Assembly (NCBI GenBank): GCA_013151415.1
Contig: JAADII010000192.1
Coordinates: 1 to 50,483, forward strand
DNA: 50,483 bases
Direction of reading: 5' to 3'
DNA from: Chloroflexota bacterium
GTDB taxonomy: Bacteria > Chloroflexota > Anaerolineae > J102
The notes below the pieces were generated by a model. It searched no databases, was not told the origin of the DNA, and was given only the letters and a program-made list of their open reading frames with translations. A program made the translations under genes and the position numbers. This document shows, one piece after another, positions 32,054-43,080 of this stretch. Every line of letters begins with the position of its first letter. Within the stretch, counting starts at the first letter, position 1.

Positions 32054-34219
32054 ATGTCTAAACAACGTCGCATCTACGCAGCTCGTCGTCGTCTGAGAGC
32101 GCTCGAACGCGCCTGGACGGCTGTGGAGCGTCTGGTGGACCGGGCGACGGCCGTGGTCGCGCCCCTGCGTCCTTACAACCCGTTCTATCATCTGGGCACA
32201 CTCACCATTTTCCTGCTCATCTATCTGGCCGTAACCGGGCTTTATCTCACGATTTTCTATCGCCCTGGCAGCGATCGAGCCTATGTCAGCGTAGCGGGCA
32301 TTAGCGCCACATGGTTTGGGTCGCTGATGCGCACCTCGCATCGATACGCGTCCGATATGCTCATTCTGGCCACCTTTCTCCACGCCTTGAAGATGTTTCT
32401 CAGTGATCGATTTTGGGGCAGTCGTTGGTTGGCCTGGACTTCAGGTTGGGTGATGGTGATCGTGTTTTGGCTCATCGGCACGATGGGCTATTTCCTGGTG
32501 TGGGATCAGGCCGCGCAATGGCTGTTGGAATATTCCATCGATTTGGTGAAAGGGCTTTTTGCTCTTTCTTTTATCGAGCCTCAGTCGGTCGCGCGCACCT
32601 TCTCCTTTTTTGTGATCATTCTCTTTTTGCATGTGTTCGTGCCCATCATGCTGATTATTGGCGTGATCGTGCATGTGTTGCGCCTGGCGCGAGCGCGTTA
32701 CTGGTCGCCGCGCTGGTTGATGATCCTGACGGTGATCGCGTTGGTGGCCGTGTCGTTGGCGTGGCCGGCCACGAGCAACCCGCCCGCGGATTTCACCAAA
32801 CTGGTGGAACGCGTGAATCTCGATTGGTGGTATTTGGGTTTCTTGCCCCTTAGCGCCTATTTGGGCAATCCTCTTTTCTGGGGACTTTCCATAGCGCTCA
32901 TCGCCGTGTTGTTGTTCTTGCCCTGGCTCGCGCGCGGCCAGCATCTCGGCCCCGCTCATGTCATCAATCCCAAATGCACAGGTTGCGCTTTGTGCGCGCG
33001 CGAATGTCCGTATAACGCCATTGTGATGGAGCACCGTGATGACGATACGCCATATAGCTCCATCGCCATCATGAAGCCTAGCCTATGCACCGGTTGCGGC
33101 ATCTGCGTGGCGGCCTGTGCATACGACGCCATCGAATTGGAGGCATTGCCCTCGGCCGTGGTGCGGCAAGACCTGCGGCGCACCATGCGTCGCGCCTATA
33201 CGGGACCCGAGTCGCCGGTGGTGATCTACGCCTGCGATCGCCATGTGGCTTTGGGCACCATTCCGCCTCTCGAGGACTCGACGCCGGTCGATTCGGACGC
33301 CGCGGGCGTCTCTCTTATTCAGGCCGCGTTGCCTCCGCGGGTGACGCGCGGCGTGTGGAGAGACGATTCAGGAGAACGCCATCCTGTGATGGTGGCGCAA
33401 ACCCCCTGCATGGGCATGTTGCATCCAACCTGGGCGGCCGAGACCATCGAGGCCGGCGCAGCCGGCGCCATCATGGTGACATGCCCTGTGGATGATTGCG
33501 CTTTCCGCGAAGGACCGCATTGGGTCGAGCATCGGGTGCGCAGCCGGCGCACGTTGCGCAAGGGCAACACGCACTTGTTGGAGATCGCGCCGGGCAGCCG
33601 CAAGGCATTGGTTTCCTTGTGGTCGCAAATGGTGGCCGGCGGCGAACAGGCCGAGGCGTTGCGCCACGCGCCCACGGTGGTTCGTTTGAAGCAAAAGATG
33701 GAGCCCGTAAAGACCACGCTGTTGGGACAGGCGCGTCATTTGTTGCCCGGACTGGCGCTTCTGGTGTTGATTGTGGCGGTCTCGGCGCTTTTCTGGCAAC
33801 CCGCGACTTTCCCCCTGCCCGAACAAGCCCAGATCCGGGTGGGCATCAAGCATAGCGGCAAACGTTTGGCCGCGGCTCAAGACCTGCCGCCCGAGGTGAC
33901 TGCCAAGTTGCCCGAAAATGTCGATCCCTCCACCGTGTTGGGTGGCGAACGTTTCCCGGTGCAGCTGCGTCTTTTTGTGGATGGCGAGCTTGTGTTGGAA
34001 AACACCTATCGACCCAGCGGCTTGCGTCGCGAGGGCTCCAGCGCCGGGTTGGAGACATGGTGGTTGCCCCCCGGCGAACACGATATCGAGATCATGCTCA
34101 ATGACGATGGCGCGAATTGGCGCACGGTGTACTCGCAACGCGTGACCATTCAGCCGGGCGAAGCGTTGATCCTGTATTACGACGATGATAACGATGTGTT
34201 TGTCAAGGTCAAGCCATGA
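32054..34219 (+). CDS. Cytochrome b / 2[4Fe-4S] / FlpD(MvhD)-like fusion protein
   Basis: This 721-aa redox protein has four parts. Residues 40-215 form a cytochrome b core with four heme ligands: His96 (SHRYAS), His110 (LHALK), His193 (LHVFVP) and His207 (VHVLR), spaced 14 residues in both pairs as in bc1. Two or three further helices reach residue 291. A 2[4Fe-4S] domain has Cys308, 311, 314, 318 and Cys345, 348, 351, 355. A FlpD/MvhD-like domain has CDRHV (394), PCMGMLHPTW (452) and TCPVDDCAF (477, 482). A last membrane helix (565-581) carries a C-terminal soluble domain. It probably exchanges electrons between the quinone pool and a soluble partner. The start is MSKQRRIYAA; a longer frame from 31943 is rejected. 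Confidence 0.85.
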   Translation: MSKQRRIYAARRRLRALERAWTAVERLVDRATAVVAPLRPYNPFYHLGTLTIFLLIYLAVTGLYLTIFYRPGSDRAYVSVAGISATWFGSLMRTSHRYASDMLILATFLHALKMFLSDRFWGSRWLAWTSGWVMVIVFWLIGTMGYFLVWDQAAQWLLEYSIDLVKGLFALSFIEPQSVARTFSFFVIILFLHVFVPIMLIIGVIVHVLRLARARYWSPRWLMILTVIALVAVSLAWPATSNPPADFTKLVERVNLDWWYLGFLPLSAYLGNPLFWGLSIALIAVLLFLPWLARGQHLGPAHVINPKCTGCALCARECPYNAIVMEHRDDDTPYSSIAIMKPSLCTGCGICVAACAYDAIELEALPSAVVRQDLRRTMRRAYTGPESPVVIYACDRHVALGTIPPLEDSTPVDSDAAGVSLIQAALPPRVTRGVWRDDSGERHPVMVAQTPCMGMLHPTWAAETIEAGAAGAIMVTCPVDDCAFREGPHWVEHRVRSRRTLRKGNTHLLEIAPGSRKALVSLWSQMVAGGEQAEALRHAPTVVRLKQKMEPVKTTLLGQARHLLPGLALLVLIVAVSALFWQPATFPLPEQAQIRVGIKHSGKRLAAAQDLPPEVTAKLPENVDPSTVLGGERFPVQLRLFVDGELVLENTYRPSGLRREGSSAGLETWWLPPGEHDIEIMLNDDGANWRTVYSQRVTIQPGEALILYYDDDNDVFVKVKP

Positions 34220-34329
34220 CGAAACGCCTTGCCGTCGGCTCATCGACCTCTTTTTCCATCATCTGCGCCGTCGCGCCGGGGCTTCGGCTCTTGCGCGATG
34301 GCGACTATGTCCGGAGGCGATAGGCGCCT

Positions 34330-34575
34330 ATGAAACGCAAGATTATCGGTTATCATCAGGATGAAGTGGGCGACTGGGTGGCCGATTTGGAGTGCGGGCA
34401 CACCCAGCATATTCGTCATAACCCGCCCCTGTCCTTTCGGCCCTGGGTGCTTACGCCCGAGGGCCGAGCCCAGTATCTTGGATTCGAACTAAATTGCAAG
34501 ATATGCGATGGGGAGGACATTCGCGCATTGGCCGCCGAGGATGATGAGCCGCTGCTTCCACCCATGGACTGGTGA
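34330..34575 (+). CDS. DUF3565 family protein
   Basis: This 81-aa protein matches DUF3565: a GYHQDEVGDWVADLECGHTQ start, HIRHNPPLSFRPWVLTPEGR in the middle and LNCKICDGED near the end. Its Cys and His residues could bind a metal. The function is unknown. It has a GGAGGCGA ribosome site and ends the rightward block; a bidirectional terminator follows. About 110 nt separate it from the fusion gene, so it may be part of the same operon. Confidence 0.82.
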   Translation: MKRKIIGYHQDEVGDWVADLECGHTQHIRHNPPLSFRPWVLTPEGRAQYLGFELNCKICDGEDIRALAAEDDEPLLPPMDW

Positions 34576-34648
34576 GCCAGTGTGGCCCCGACGTCGCCCG
34601 GCGGTTGGCGGACGCGTTCCTTCTCATCGGTTTGTTCGTTTTCCACAG

Positions 34649-34685
34649 AAAAGGCCGTCGGAAACCCGGTTTCCGACGGCCTTTT
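34649..34685. terminator. Bidirectional terminator between convergent genes
   Basis: A perfect 16-bp stem, AAAAGGCCGTCGGAAA (34649-34664) and TTTCCGACGGCCTTTT (34670-34685), with a 5-nt loop and A/T runs on both sides, serves the DUF3565 gene on plus and groEL on minus. Confidence 0.9.
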
Positions 34686-34713
34686 TCCTTTTCTATGAGA
34701 GGGCCTTTGGGCT

Positions 34714-36363
<1,650 letters not shown>

Positions 36364-36502
36364 TTACCTCGTTGTAAGATGATGTTTGGTTGCCTCTGAT
36401 GAAACGATTCAGGGGGTGAAAATGGTGAAAAGTTTTTGGGGTTTGACCAAGAACGTTGGATGCACTCTTCTGCAAAAAAGTTGCATGCAGCGTCTGGATG
36501 GT

Positions 36503-36793
36503 TTAGGATTCGACGACAGCGAGGATGTCATTCTCGCGCAAAATCAGATACTTGTTGCCGTTCAACTTGACCTCGGTGCCCGAGTATTTGGCGTAGAGCA
36601 CCACATCATCCACATTGACATCCAGGGCCAGGCGTTCGCCCTTATCGTTGCGGGCGCCGGGGCCAACAGCGATAACTTTGCCTTCTTGAGGCTTTTCCTT
36701 CGCGGTCTCGGGCAAGACGATGCCGGAAGGGGTCGTGGTTTCTTTCTCAATGGGTTCGACCACCACGCGATCGCCCAACGGTCGTAGTTTCAT
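36503..36793 (-). CDS. groS: Co-chaperonin GroES
   Basis: The 96-aa lid of the GroEL chamber starts at [18 protein letters not shown] and ends [16 protein letters not shown]. The mobile loop ([11 protein letters not shown]) and [11 protein letters not shown] are typical. The start at 36793 follows GAAGGAGGT; an in-frame Met at 36811 lies before the ribosome site. It is first in the groESL operon. Confidence 0.97.
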   Translation of the reverse strand: MKLRPLGDRVVVEPIEKETTTPSGIVLPETAKEKPQEGKVIAVGPGARNDKGERLALDVNVDDVVLYAKYSGTEVKLNGNKYLILRENDILAVVES

Positions 36794-36836
36794 ACGGCAT
36801 ACCTCCTTCAATGAGTCGAGATTTCGAACAACGCTA

Positions 36837-36863
36837 TTAGCACTCTTGATGCGAGAGTGCTAA
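36837..36863 (-). promoter_or_regulatory. CIRCE element (HrcA operator)
   Basis: The perfect CIRCE inverted repeat TTAGCACTC-N9-GAGTGCTAA is present, 43 nt upstream of the groES start. It sits at the predicted transcription start, so the HrcA repressor would block groESL until heat shock. Confidence 0.95.
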
Positions 36864-36872
36864 TCTGGTTGC

Positions 36873-36901
36873 ATCTTATTCATCTTTTGCTCCTTTGTCA
36901 A
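36873..36901 (-). promoter_or_regulatory. groESL promoter
   Basis: On the minus strand, TTGACA (36901-36896) and TAAGAT (36878-36873) are 17 bp apart, placing the start a few bases before the CIRCE element. Confidence 0.65.
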
Positions 36902-36991
36902 ATCTCGTCATGGGCGAAAAATGCTCTGCGCGAACAGAATGAAAACCATGATTGCTCCAGGATGCGGGGGCTCCTCGCTTGGCGCGCGAAT

Positions 36992-37015
36992 AGCCCCGCC
37001 CTCGCAGGCGGGGCT
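36992..37015 (-). terminator. GC-rich terminator
   Basis: AGCCCCGCC (36992-37000) and GGCGGGGCT (37007-37015) form a perfect 9-bp stem with a 6-nt loop and flanking GCGAA/TTCGC that extend it. It lies downstream of the repeat lipoprotein gene and upstream of the groESL promoter. Confidence 0.7.
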
Positions 37016-37064
37016 TTCGCGGTGCGCAGTTCATTGAGTGAAAGAAAACGGTGCGCACAAGGCG

Positions 37065-38330
37065 CTAACGTTGCGCTGCGCCGGTGGGAAAGCGCTCGGT
37101 TTGTGTTTCCATCTCTTGCGAGCCATGATCGCCCACATCCTCAATGGTTTCATCAAAGAAGGGCTTGAGTGCAAAGGGCGCGGGACTGGTGTCTGGTTCA
37201 GGCTCGATGGTGATGACAGCCGCATATCCGGTGGTGAGATCGATGGGGGGATCGATAAAGTCTTGACCGGGGAAGCTGGGTCCTGATTTGGGTCCGGCCG
37301 CGGGGCCGTCGCCATCGCTATCGCGCATGTCGCCTCTGGCAAAGCGTCCGGTGGAAATGGGGCCGTCGGGGCCGACCACCCATCCTTCGTAAATCCAACC
37401 AGCGGGCAGGGTTGGCAAATCCAGCCCTGGCCACCAAATGCCCTTTTTGTAATCGGCCGAAGGGGTTGCGCTGCTGGGCGCGCCCAGGATATAAGAGACC
37501 TTCACATCGTCGAAATTCACCCCCAGGGCCAAGGGATGATCCACCGTGAGTTGGGCCGTATCGCCCACAAAGTCGCCGCCGATGATATGGATTGCACTGG
37601 GAGCGGGATCGGGATCAGGGCTGGGTTCGATGGTGAGCACAAACGCATCGGCCTTTTTCAGGGCGTGGGCGTCCACTTCAAACTCGGTGACGCTGAGCAT
37701 GCCCTTCTCGTCCACTGTGAAAACGCCTGTGGCGAGGGGCTCGCCATCCACAATAATCCAGCCCTCGTAAACCCAACCTTCGCCCAGATCAGGCAAACCC
37801 TCAAAGCTCAGGGTGAGCGCCGCCTTTTCCATGGGCATATTGTCAGCCATGTTATCGTCCATGCTTTTCTCGCCCATGTCGTCGTCCTTGCTCATGCCGT
37901 CGTCCATGCTTTTCTCGCTCATGTCGTCGTCCTTGCTCATGTTGTCGTCCATGCTTTTCTCGCCCATGTCATCGTCCTTGCTCATGCCGTCATCCATGCT
38001 TTTCTCGCCCATGTCATCGTCCTTGCTCATGCCGTCGTCCATGCTTTTCTCGCCCATGTCGTCGTCCTTGCTCATGCCGTCGTCCATGTTTTTCTCGCCC
38101 ATGTCATCGTCCTTGCTCATGCTGTCGTCCATGCTTTTCTCGCTCATGTCATCGTCCTTGCTCATGCCGTCGTCCATGTTTTTCTCGCCCATATCATCGT
38201 CCTTGCTCATAGCCTCATCGAGCATGGGCGTGGGTTCGACAGGAGGTTGCGCTTCGCCCGCTTGTGCGCATGCAGATATGACGAATGCAGCGGCCAAGAG
38301 TAAAAGGAAAATCGTCGCCTGTTTTTTCAT
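37065..38330 (-). CDS. Lipoprotein with MSKDD-type 15-residue repeats and two RskA-like sensor domains
   Basis: This 421-aa exported lipoprotein has a signal with lipobox VISAC (Cys21). Residues 41-160 are eight repeats of the form MSKDDDMGEKSMDDG, very acidic and Met-rich, similar to the MXKDX repeat proteins. Two related domains follow: GLPDLGEGWVYEGWIIVDG (about 178) and LPTLPAGWIYEGWVVGPDG (about 315). Each later has an IEPSPDPDPAPSAIHI or IEPEPDTSPAPFALK motif; such YEGW domains resemble extracytoplasmic parts of anti-sigma-K-like proteins. The start at 38330 follows AAGGAG. Methionine- and aspartate-rich repeats could bind metal ions such as copper or calcium; this is inference. Confidence 0.82.
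   Translation of the reverse strand: MKKQATIFLLLLAAAFVISACAQAGEAQPPVEPTPMLDEAMSKDDDMGEKNMDDGMSKDDDMSEKSMDDSMSKDDDMGEKNMDDGMSKDDDMGEKSMDDGMSKDDDMGEKSMDDGMSKDDDMGEKSMDDNMSKDDDMSEKSMDDGMSKDDDMGEKSMDDNMADNMPMEKAALTLSFEGLPDLGEGWVYEGWIIVDGEPLATGVFTVDEKGMLSVTEFEVDAHALKKADAFVLTIEPSPDPDPAPSAIHIIGGDFVGDTAQLTVDHPLALGVNFDDVKVSYILGAPSSATPSADYKKGIWWPGLDLPTLPAGWIYEGWVVGPDGPISTGRFARGDMRDSDGDGPAAGPKSGPSFPGQDFIDPPIDLTTGYAAVITIEPEPDTSPAPFALKPFFDETIEDVGDHGSQEMETQTERFPTGAAQR
37851..38210 (-). repeat. Eight tandem 45-nt in-frame repeats
   Basis: Eight units encode MSKDDDM(G/S)EK(S/N)MDD(G/S/N). The unit length of 45 nt is fixed and the units differ by only a few substitutions, so copy number is likely variable between strains. 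All lie within the lipoprotein gene. Confidence 0.95.
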
Positions 38331-38436
38331 GATTGTTCTCCTTGGGAGTGGCGTTGAGATTGCTGATTTCGCCCCATTTTGGCTCAACGCCCTTACATTG
38401 CGGCGACGAATTTCTTACAAGATTCTTAACGACTTA

Positions 38437-38464
38437 CGCCTCGCGCGTGACAATATGCGAGGCG
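38437..38464 (-). terminator. Possible terminator after the TPR gene
   Basis: CGCCTCGC (38437-38444) and GCGAGGCG (38457-38464) form an 8-bp stem right after the TPR gene stop codon. No T-run follows, so support is moderate. Confidence 0.45.
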
Positions 38465-38467
38465 CTT

Positions 38468-39610
38468 CTATCCTCCGGGCGGCCCCTCAGGGTTCTGAGC
38501 GCATGTGTCCAGGCCCACCAGCGCGGGCTGAGAATAGGGGTTGACCTCCAACGCCCGCTCCAACCAGGGGATGGCTGCGTCGCAATTGCGCGGTTCGCCG
38601 TAAATATAGGCCAGGCCCAAAGTGTAGAAAAAGGCTTCGTTCTCAGCGCCCAATTCAATGCCTTTGGTCAACGGTTCGACCGCGTCTTCATAGCGTTGGC
38701 GTCGGTATAGCGCCATGCCCAAATGAACCCAAGCCTGAGGGTTGGTGGGGTCGATTTCCACAGCTTTCTCGAGTTCGATGATGGCTCGTTCGGGGTCGTC
38801 CTGATAATAATAGGCCCAACCTATGGCGTCGTAAGCCTTGCCATATTTGGGATTGATGCTGATGGCTTGACGAAACGTTTCGATGGCTTCATCGTATTTT
38901 TGCATGGCCACATAGTTTAATCCCATCTCATAATAAAGCCGCGCCAACCGCGGCGCTAGTTGGATGGCCTCCTGATACGCCGATGCGGCTTCTTGATATT
39001 TTCCTTGCACGTTCAGCACATAAGCCAACGCGCGATGCGCGTCCACGCTTTTTGGATTCAGGCGCACCGCTTCGCGCGCCTCTTCATCGGCTCGATTCCA
39101 ATTGCCCAAATCCGCGTAGATTTCGGCCAGGTGGGCTCGCGCTTCGGCCAGTTGCGGGTTCAGATCCACCGCGTGGATGCCGATGGCTATGGCCTCATTG
39201 AGCTCGCCCGTCCAGTCGAGGCCCCAAGCCACCAGCGCGTTGTAGTAGGCGTTGGTTTCGTCCAGTTCGTGCGCCCGTCGCGCGCTGGCCAGTCCATCTT
39301 CGGCCTGATCGTTCCAGATTTGCAAGCGCGCCAGCGCGGCCCAGACGTCCGCGTCCTCGGGTATGAGTTCGAGATAGGCTTTGTACGCGGCGATGGCGTC
39401 GTTCAAACGTCCCTCCTGCGCGGCCAGTTCGGCTTCCACCAAATAGGCGGATGGCGATGGCGTGGGCGTGGGCGTGGGAACGAACGGGTTTGGGATGAGC
39501 CCCGGTTGTTGCGCTAGGAAGAATAAGCTCAAAGCCGCCAACGCCATGAGAAAAAGGATGCGATTGCGTCGTTTGCGTCGCCGGCGCTTGCGACTATCGG
39601 TGATATACAT
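38468..39610 (-). CDS. Membrane-anchored TPR protein
   Basis: This 380-aa protein has a very basic N-terminus (RKRRRRKRRNR), one membrane helix (residues 18-34), a PTPTPTPSPS linker and then about nine tetratricopeptide repeats to the C-terminus. Examples are DAIAAYKAYLELIPEDADVW, YQEAASAYQEAIQLAPRLAR and YDEAIETFRQAISINPKYGK. TPR domains mediate protein contacts; the partner is unknown. The basic residues before the helix suggest that the repeats lie outside the cytoplasm. The start at 39610 lacks a strong ribosome site. Confidence 0.83.
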   Translation of the reverse strand: MYITDSRKRRRRKRRNRILFLMALAALSLFFLAQQPGLIPNPFVPTPTPTPSPSAYLVEAELAAQEGRLNDAIAAYKAYLELIPEDADVWAALARLQIWNDQAEDGLASARRAHELDETNAYYNALVAWGLDWTGELNEAIAIGIHAVDLNPQLAEARAHLAEIYADLGNWNRADEEAREAVRLNPKSVDAHRALAYVLNVQGKYQEAASAYQEAIQLAPRLARLYYEMGLNYVAMQKYDEAIETFRQAISINPKYGKAYDAIGWAYYYQDDPERAIIELEKAVEIDPTNPQAWVHLGMALYRRQRYEDAVEPLTKGIELGAENEAFFYTLGLAYIYGEPRNCDAAIPWLERALEVNPYSQPALVGLDTCAQNPEGPPGG

Positions 39611-39722
39611 GGCCCAATTGGTCGATATGACGCACTCTGATCATAGATTCGTCGCGTCTTGTCGGGTGATTTCTGACGATGAAGAAAGATAGAGCGAAAC
39701 AGCGATGCATTTTGGAATTATA

Positions 39723-40574
39723 TCATGGATGTTCCAATCCCGCCGCGCGCCGCGCGGTTTGAACGGCCTGCAAGAGATGGGGATGCAAATAAGGATTGGC
39801 CGCCACGATGGTGGGTGAATCCAAACGCCAGGGCCGACCGGCGTAGTCGGAGATCACGCCGCCCGCTTCCTGCACCAGCAGCACGCCCGCGGCCCAATCC
39901 CACGATGCAAGGTTGGCCTCCCAATAGCCGTCGAGCCGGCCATCGGCCAGCCAGGCCATATCCAGCGAGGCCGCGCCCGCGCGGCGCACTCCGCGCACGC
40001 GCGGGATAAGATAGTTGAACTCAACCAGGTTGATGTCTTTGGCCGTGGCGCGCGAGTAAGGAAAACCAGTGGCCAGCAGGCTCTGATCCAGGGCCGCGGC
40101 GTCGGATACGCGTAATTTTCGCTCCAGGTCCATCCATGCTCCCTGACCTGCCGCCGCCCAATAGGTCCGCTCGCGCACGACATCTTGGATCACGCCCACC
40201 ACCGGTTCGTGGTCGATCCAGAGAGCGATCGAAACCCCGAACACGGGAAAACGGCTGGCGAAGTTCGTGGTGCCGTCCAACGGGTCCACCAGCCACAAGG
40301 CCCCACCCTGGCTCTGCCGCCGGCCGCCTTCCTCCTCGGCCAAAATGCCGTAATCGGGAAAGCGCGCGGCCAGACCCTCCATGATCATCTCCTGGCTGGC
40401 GATGTCGGCCTCGGTGACCAGGTCGACCTGGGTGCGTTTGCGTTCGATGCGCTGCGGTCCCTGACGATGGACGTCTAGCAGCATGGCTCCGGCCAATCGC
40501 GCCAGTTCGATGGCCGTGAGCAGAGCCTGGCGATGGGGATAATCGGAGGGAATGGGGAGATGGCTTGAGAGCAT
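39723..40574 (-). CDS. Inositol monophosphatase-family phosphatase
   Basis: This 283-aa Mg-dependent phosphatase (IMPase/CysQ/FBPase superfamily) has the metal motifs in order: VDLVTEADIASQEMI, ILAEEEGG, WLVDPLDGTTNFASRFP and, near the end, ASWDWAAGVLLVQEAGG. Substrates could be inositol phosphate, a sugar phosphate or PAP; GTTNFASRFPVFGVSIAL favours the inositol-phosphatase branch. The frame is open to 40730, but MLSSHLPIPSDYPHR at 40574 fits the family start best. It is divergent from the ygeY-like gene. Confidence 0.88.
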   Translation of the reverse strand: MLSSHLPIPSDYPHRQALLTAIELARLAGAMLLDVHRQGPQRIERKRTQVDLVTEADIASQEMIMEGLAARFPDYGILAEEEGGRRQSQGGALWLVDPLDGTTNFASRFPVFGVSIALWIDHEPVVGVIQDVVRERTYWAAAGQGAWMDLERKLRVSDAAALDQSLLATGFPYSRATAKDINLVEFNYLIPRVRGVRRAGAASLDMAWLADGRLDGYWEANLASWDWAAGVLLVQEAGGVISDYAGRPWRLDSPTIVAANPYLHPHLLQAVQTARRAAGLEHP

Positions 40575-40800
40575 AGTCGGGAGTGTTTGGAAAATAAACG
40601 ATGGACCATGGACGAGCAGATGATTCTCTTCATCAAGCGGCGTTCTGCTCAGCATCATGAACCGCTTGAAAGGATTATACGGAAGGTGTGGGCATAATAC
40701 AATCCTGCCATTTGATTTTGCGAATGACATTTCGGTCGGGAACCCGCGCGACGGTCGCGGCTTTTTCTATCTTTTTCAAGTGCTGTATACTGAACGCGGA

Positions 40801-40847
40801 CGATGAGACGACAAGACGATGGTGGCATCGTCCCATCGTCTTAATCG
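40801..40847. repeat. GACGATGG-type palindromic repeat
   Basis: CGATGAGACGACAAGACGATG (split by one indel) at 40801-40821 is complementary to CATCGTCCCATCGTC plus TTAATCG at 40826-40847, with a GTGG loop. It follows a TATACT -10-like element at 40786-40791 in the divergent gap between the phosphatase gene and the M20 hydrolase gene. Confidence 0.65.
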
Positions 40848-40932
40848 TTCTGCTGTCCGATTTCTATGGCATGAAACTGTGGTCCAACAGAGATTTTGCT
40901 CTAACCTTCAAATTCATTTCCCAGAGGTTTCC

Positions 40933-42150
<1,218 letters not shown>

Positions 42151-42154
42151 GGGG

Positions 42155-43021
42155 ATGAGCGGGCCGGTGGATCGGGCGCTTCTGGCCGCGTGGCTGCGGG
42201 CGATTCCGCAAAGTCGGCACGAACCCAAGCCGTTGGAATCGCTTCCGGGCGGCGAGATCATGGGCAAGGGCCTGGCCGCGATGCTCCAGGTGTGGGGCGC
42301 GGTCGAGATCTCGGCCAAGGGTGTGCGCGCGGTCTCGCAACCGGCCTATTATTTCCTCCACAGCCTGGCCGCGTGGGCCGAAGAGCCGGGCGCGGTCATC
42401 ACCGATTGGTCACAGGAGCGGGGCGCGGCGCAAGTGACGGGCCTGGAGCATGGAACAAGCCTGGTCCATTTTCTAGAGCGGGAGCGTCTGGCCCGCAATC
42501 CCAACGCCGCGCCTATTCGTTCGGTCGCGGTGGCGCAGATTCTCATCATCCGGCCCGGTTCGCCGCCGGTTTTTCTTATGCAATGGGACGAACAAGCGCA
42601 GACCTATCAGCTCATCGGCGGACGCCAAAAGTCGGATATTGGCTGGGATGAACCCATTCGCAAGACGGCCATCCGTGAAATGGAGGAGGAGCTGCACGGG
42701 CAGGTCAGTTACGAGGCCGGAGATTTCGACATCGAGATGCTGACCGCGTTTCAGGGGCCGGTGCGGCTCTCGCCTTCGTTTGGCGCGCTCTCGGCTTATC
42801 ATTTCACTTTTTTCCGCGCCTTTCATTTGCCCCCCCTTGCTCTCGGCCCCGGCGATCGTTGGGTGACTCGCGCGGAAATGTTGGCCGGCCGCACCCATGA
42901 CGGCATGAGCGTGCGCGGGGATCATATCCCTCTTCTCGAACAGCGTTTGCAACAGCCCATCGACGCATTGCCATCGTCGTTCAAAGATGACAAAAGCGCC
43001 GCGTCCTCGGCGATGAAATAG
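42155..43021 (+). CDS. Nudix-domain hydrolase-like protein
   Basis: This 288-aa protein has a winged-helix-like N-terminal part (about 1-120) and a Nudix-like C-terminal domain. The Nudix box is recognisable as GGRQKSDIGWDEPIRKTAIR followed by EMEEELHG, but the spacing between the first Gly and the Glu is longer than the standard G-x5-E. Nudix enzymes hydrolyse nucleoside-diphosphate-linked compounds; here the substrate is unknown. The ATG at 42155 follows AAGGGG, 4 nt after the ygeY-like gene, and ygeW lies 59 nt downstream, so the three probably form one operon. Confidence 0.75.
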   Translation: MSGPVDRALLAAWLRAIPQSRHEPKPLESLPGGEIMGKGLAAMLQVWGAVEISAKGVRAVSQPAYYFLHSLAAWAEEPGAVITDWSQERGAAQVTGLEHGTSLVHFLERERLARNPNAAPIRSVAVAQILIIRPGSPPVFLMQWDEQAQTYQLIGGRQKSDIGWDEPIRKTAIREMEEELHGQVSYEAGDFDIEMLTAFQGPVRLSPSFGALSAYHFTFFRAFHLPPLALGPGDRWVTRAEMLAGRTHDGMSVRGDHIPLLEQRLQQPIDALPSSFKDDKSAASSAMK

Positions 43022-43080
43022 ATTTTTTCCGGAGAGTCAATCTTTCATCCTCAATCCGTCCATCATTCTGGAGTATCATC

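Noticed and set aside
37851-38210. CRISPR-like repeat array
   Set aside because: The 45-nt units are contiguous, without spacers, and code in frame for MSKDD-type repeats.
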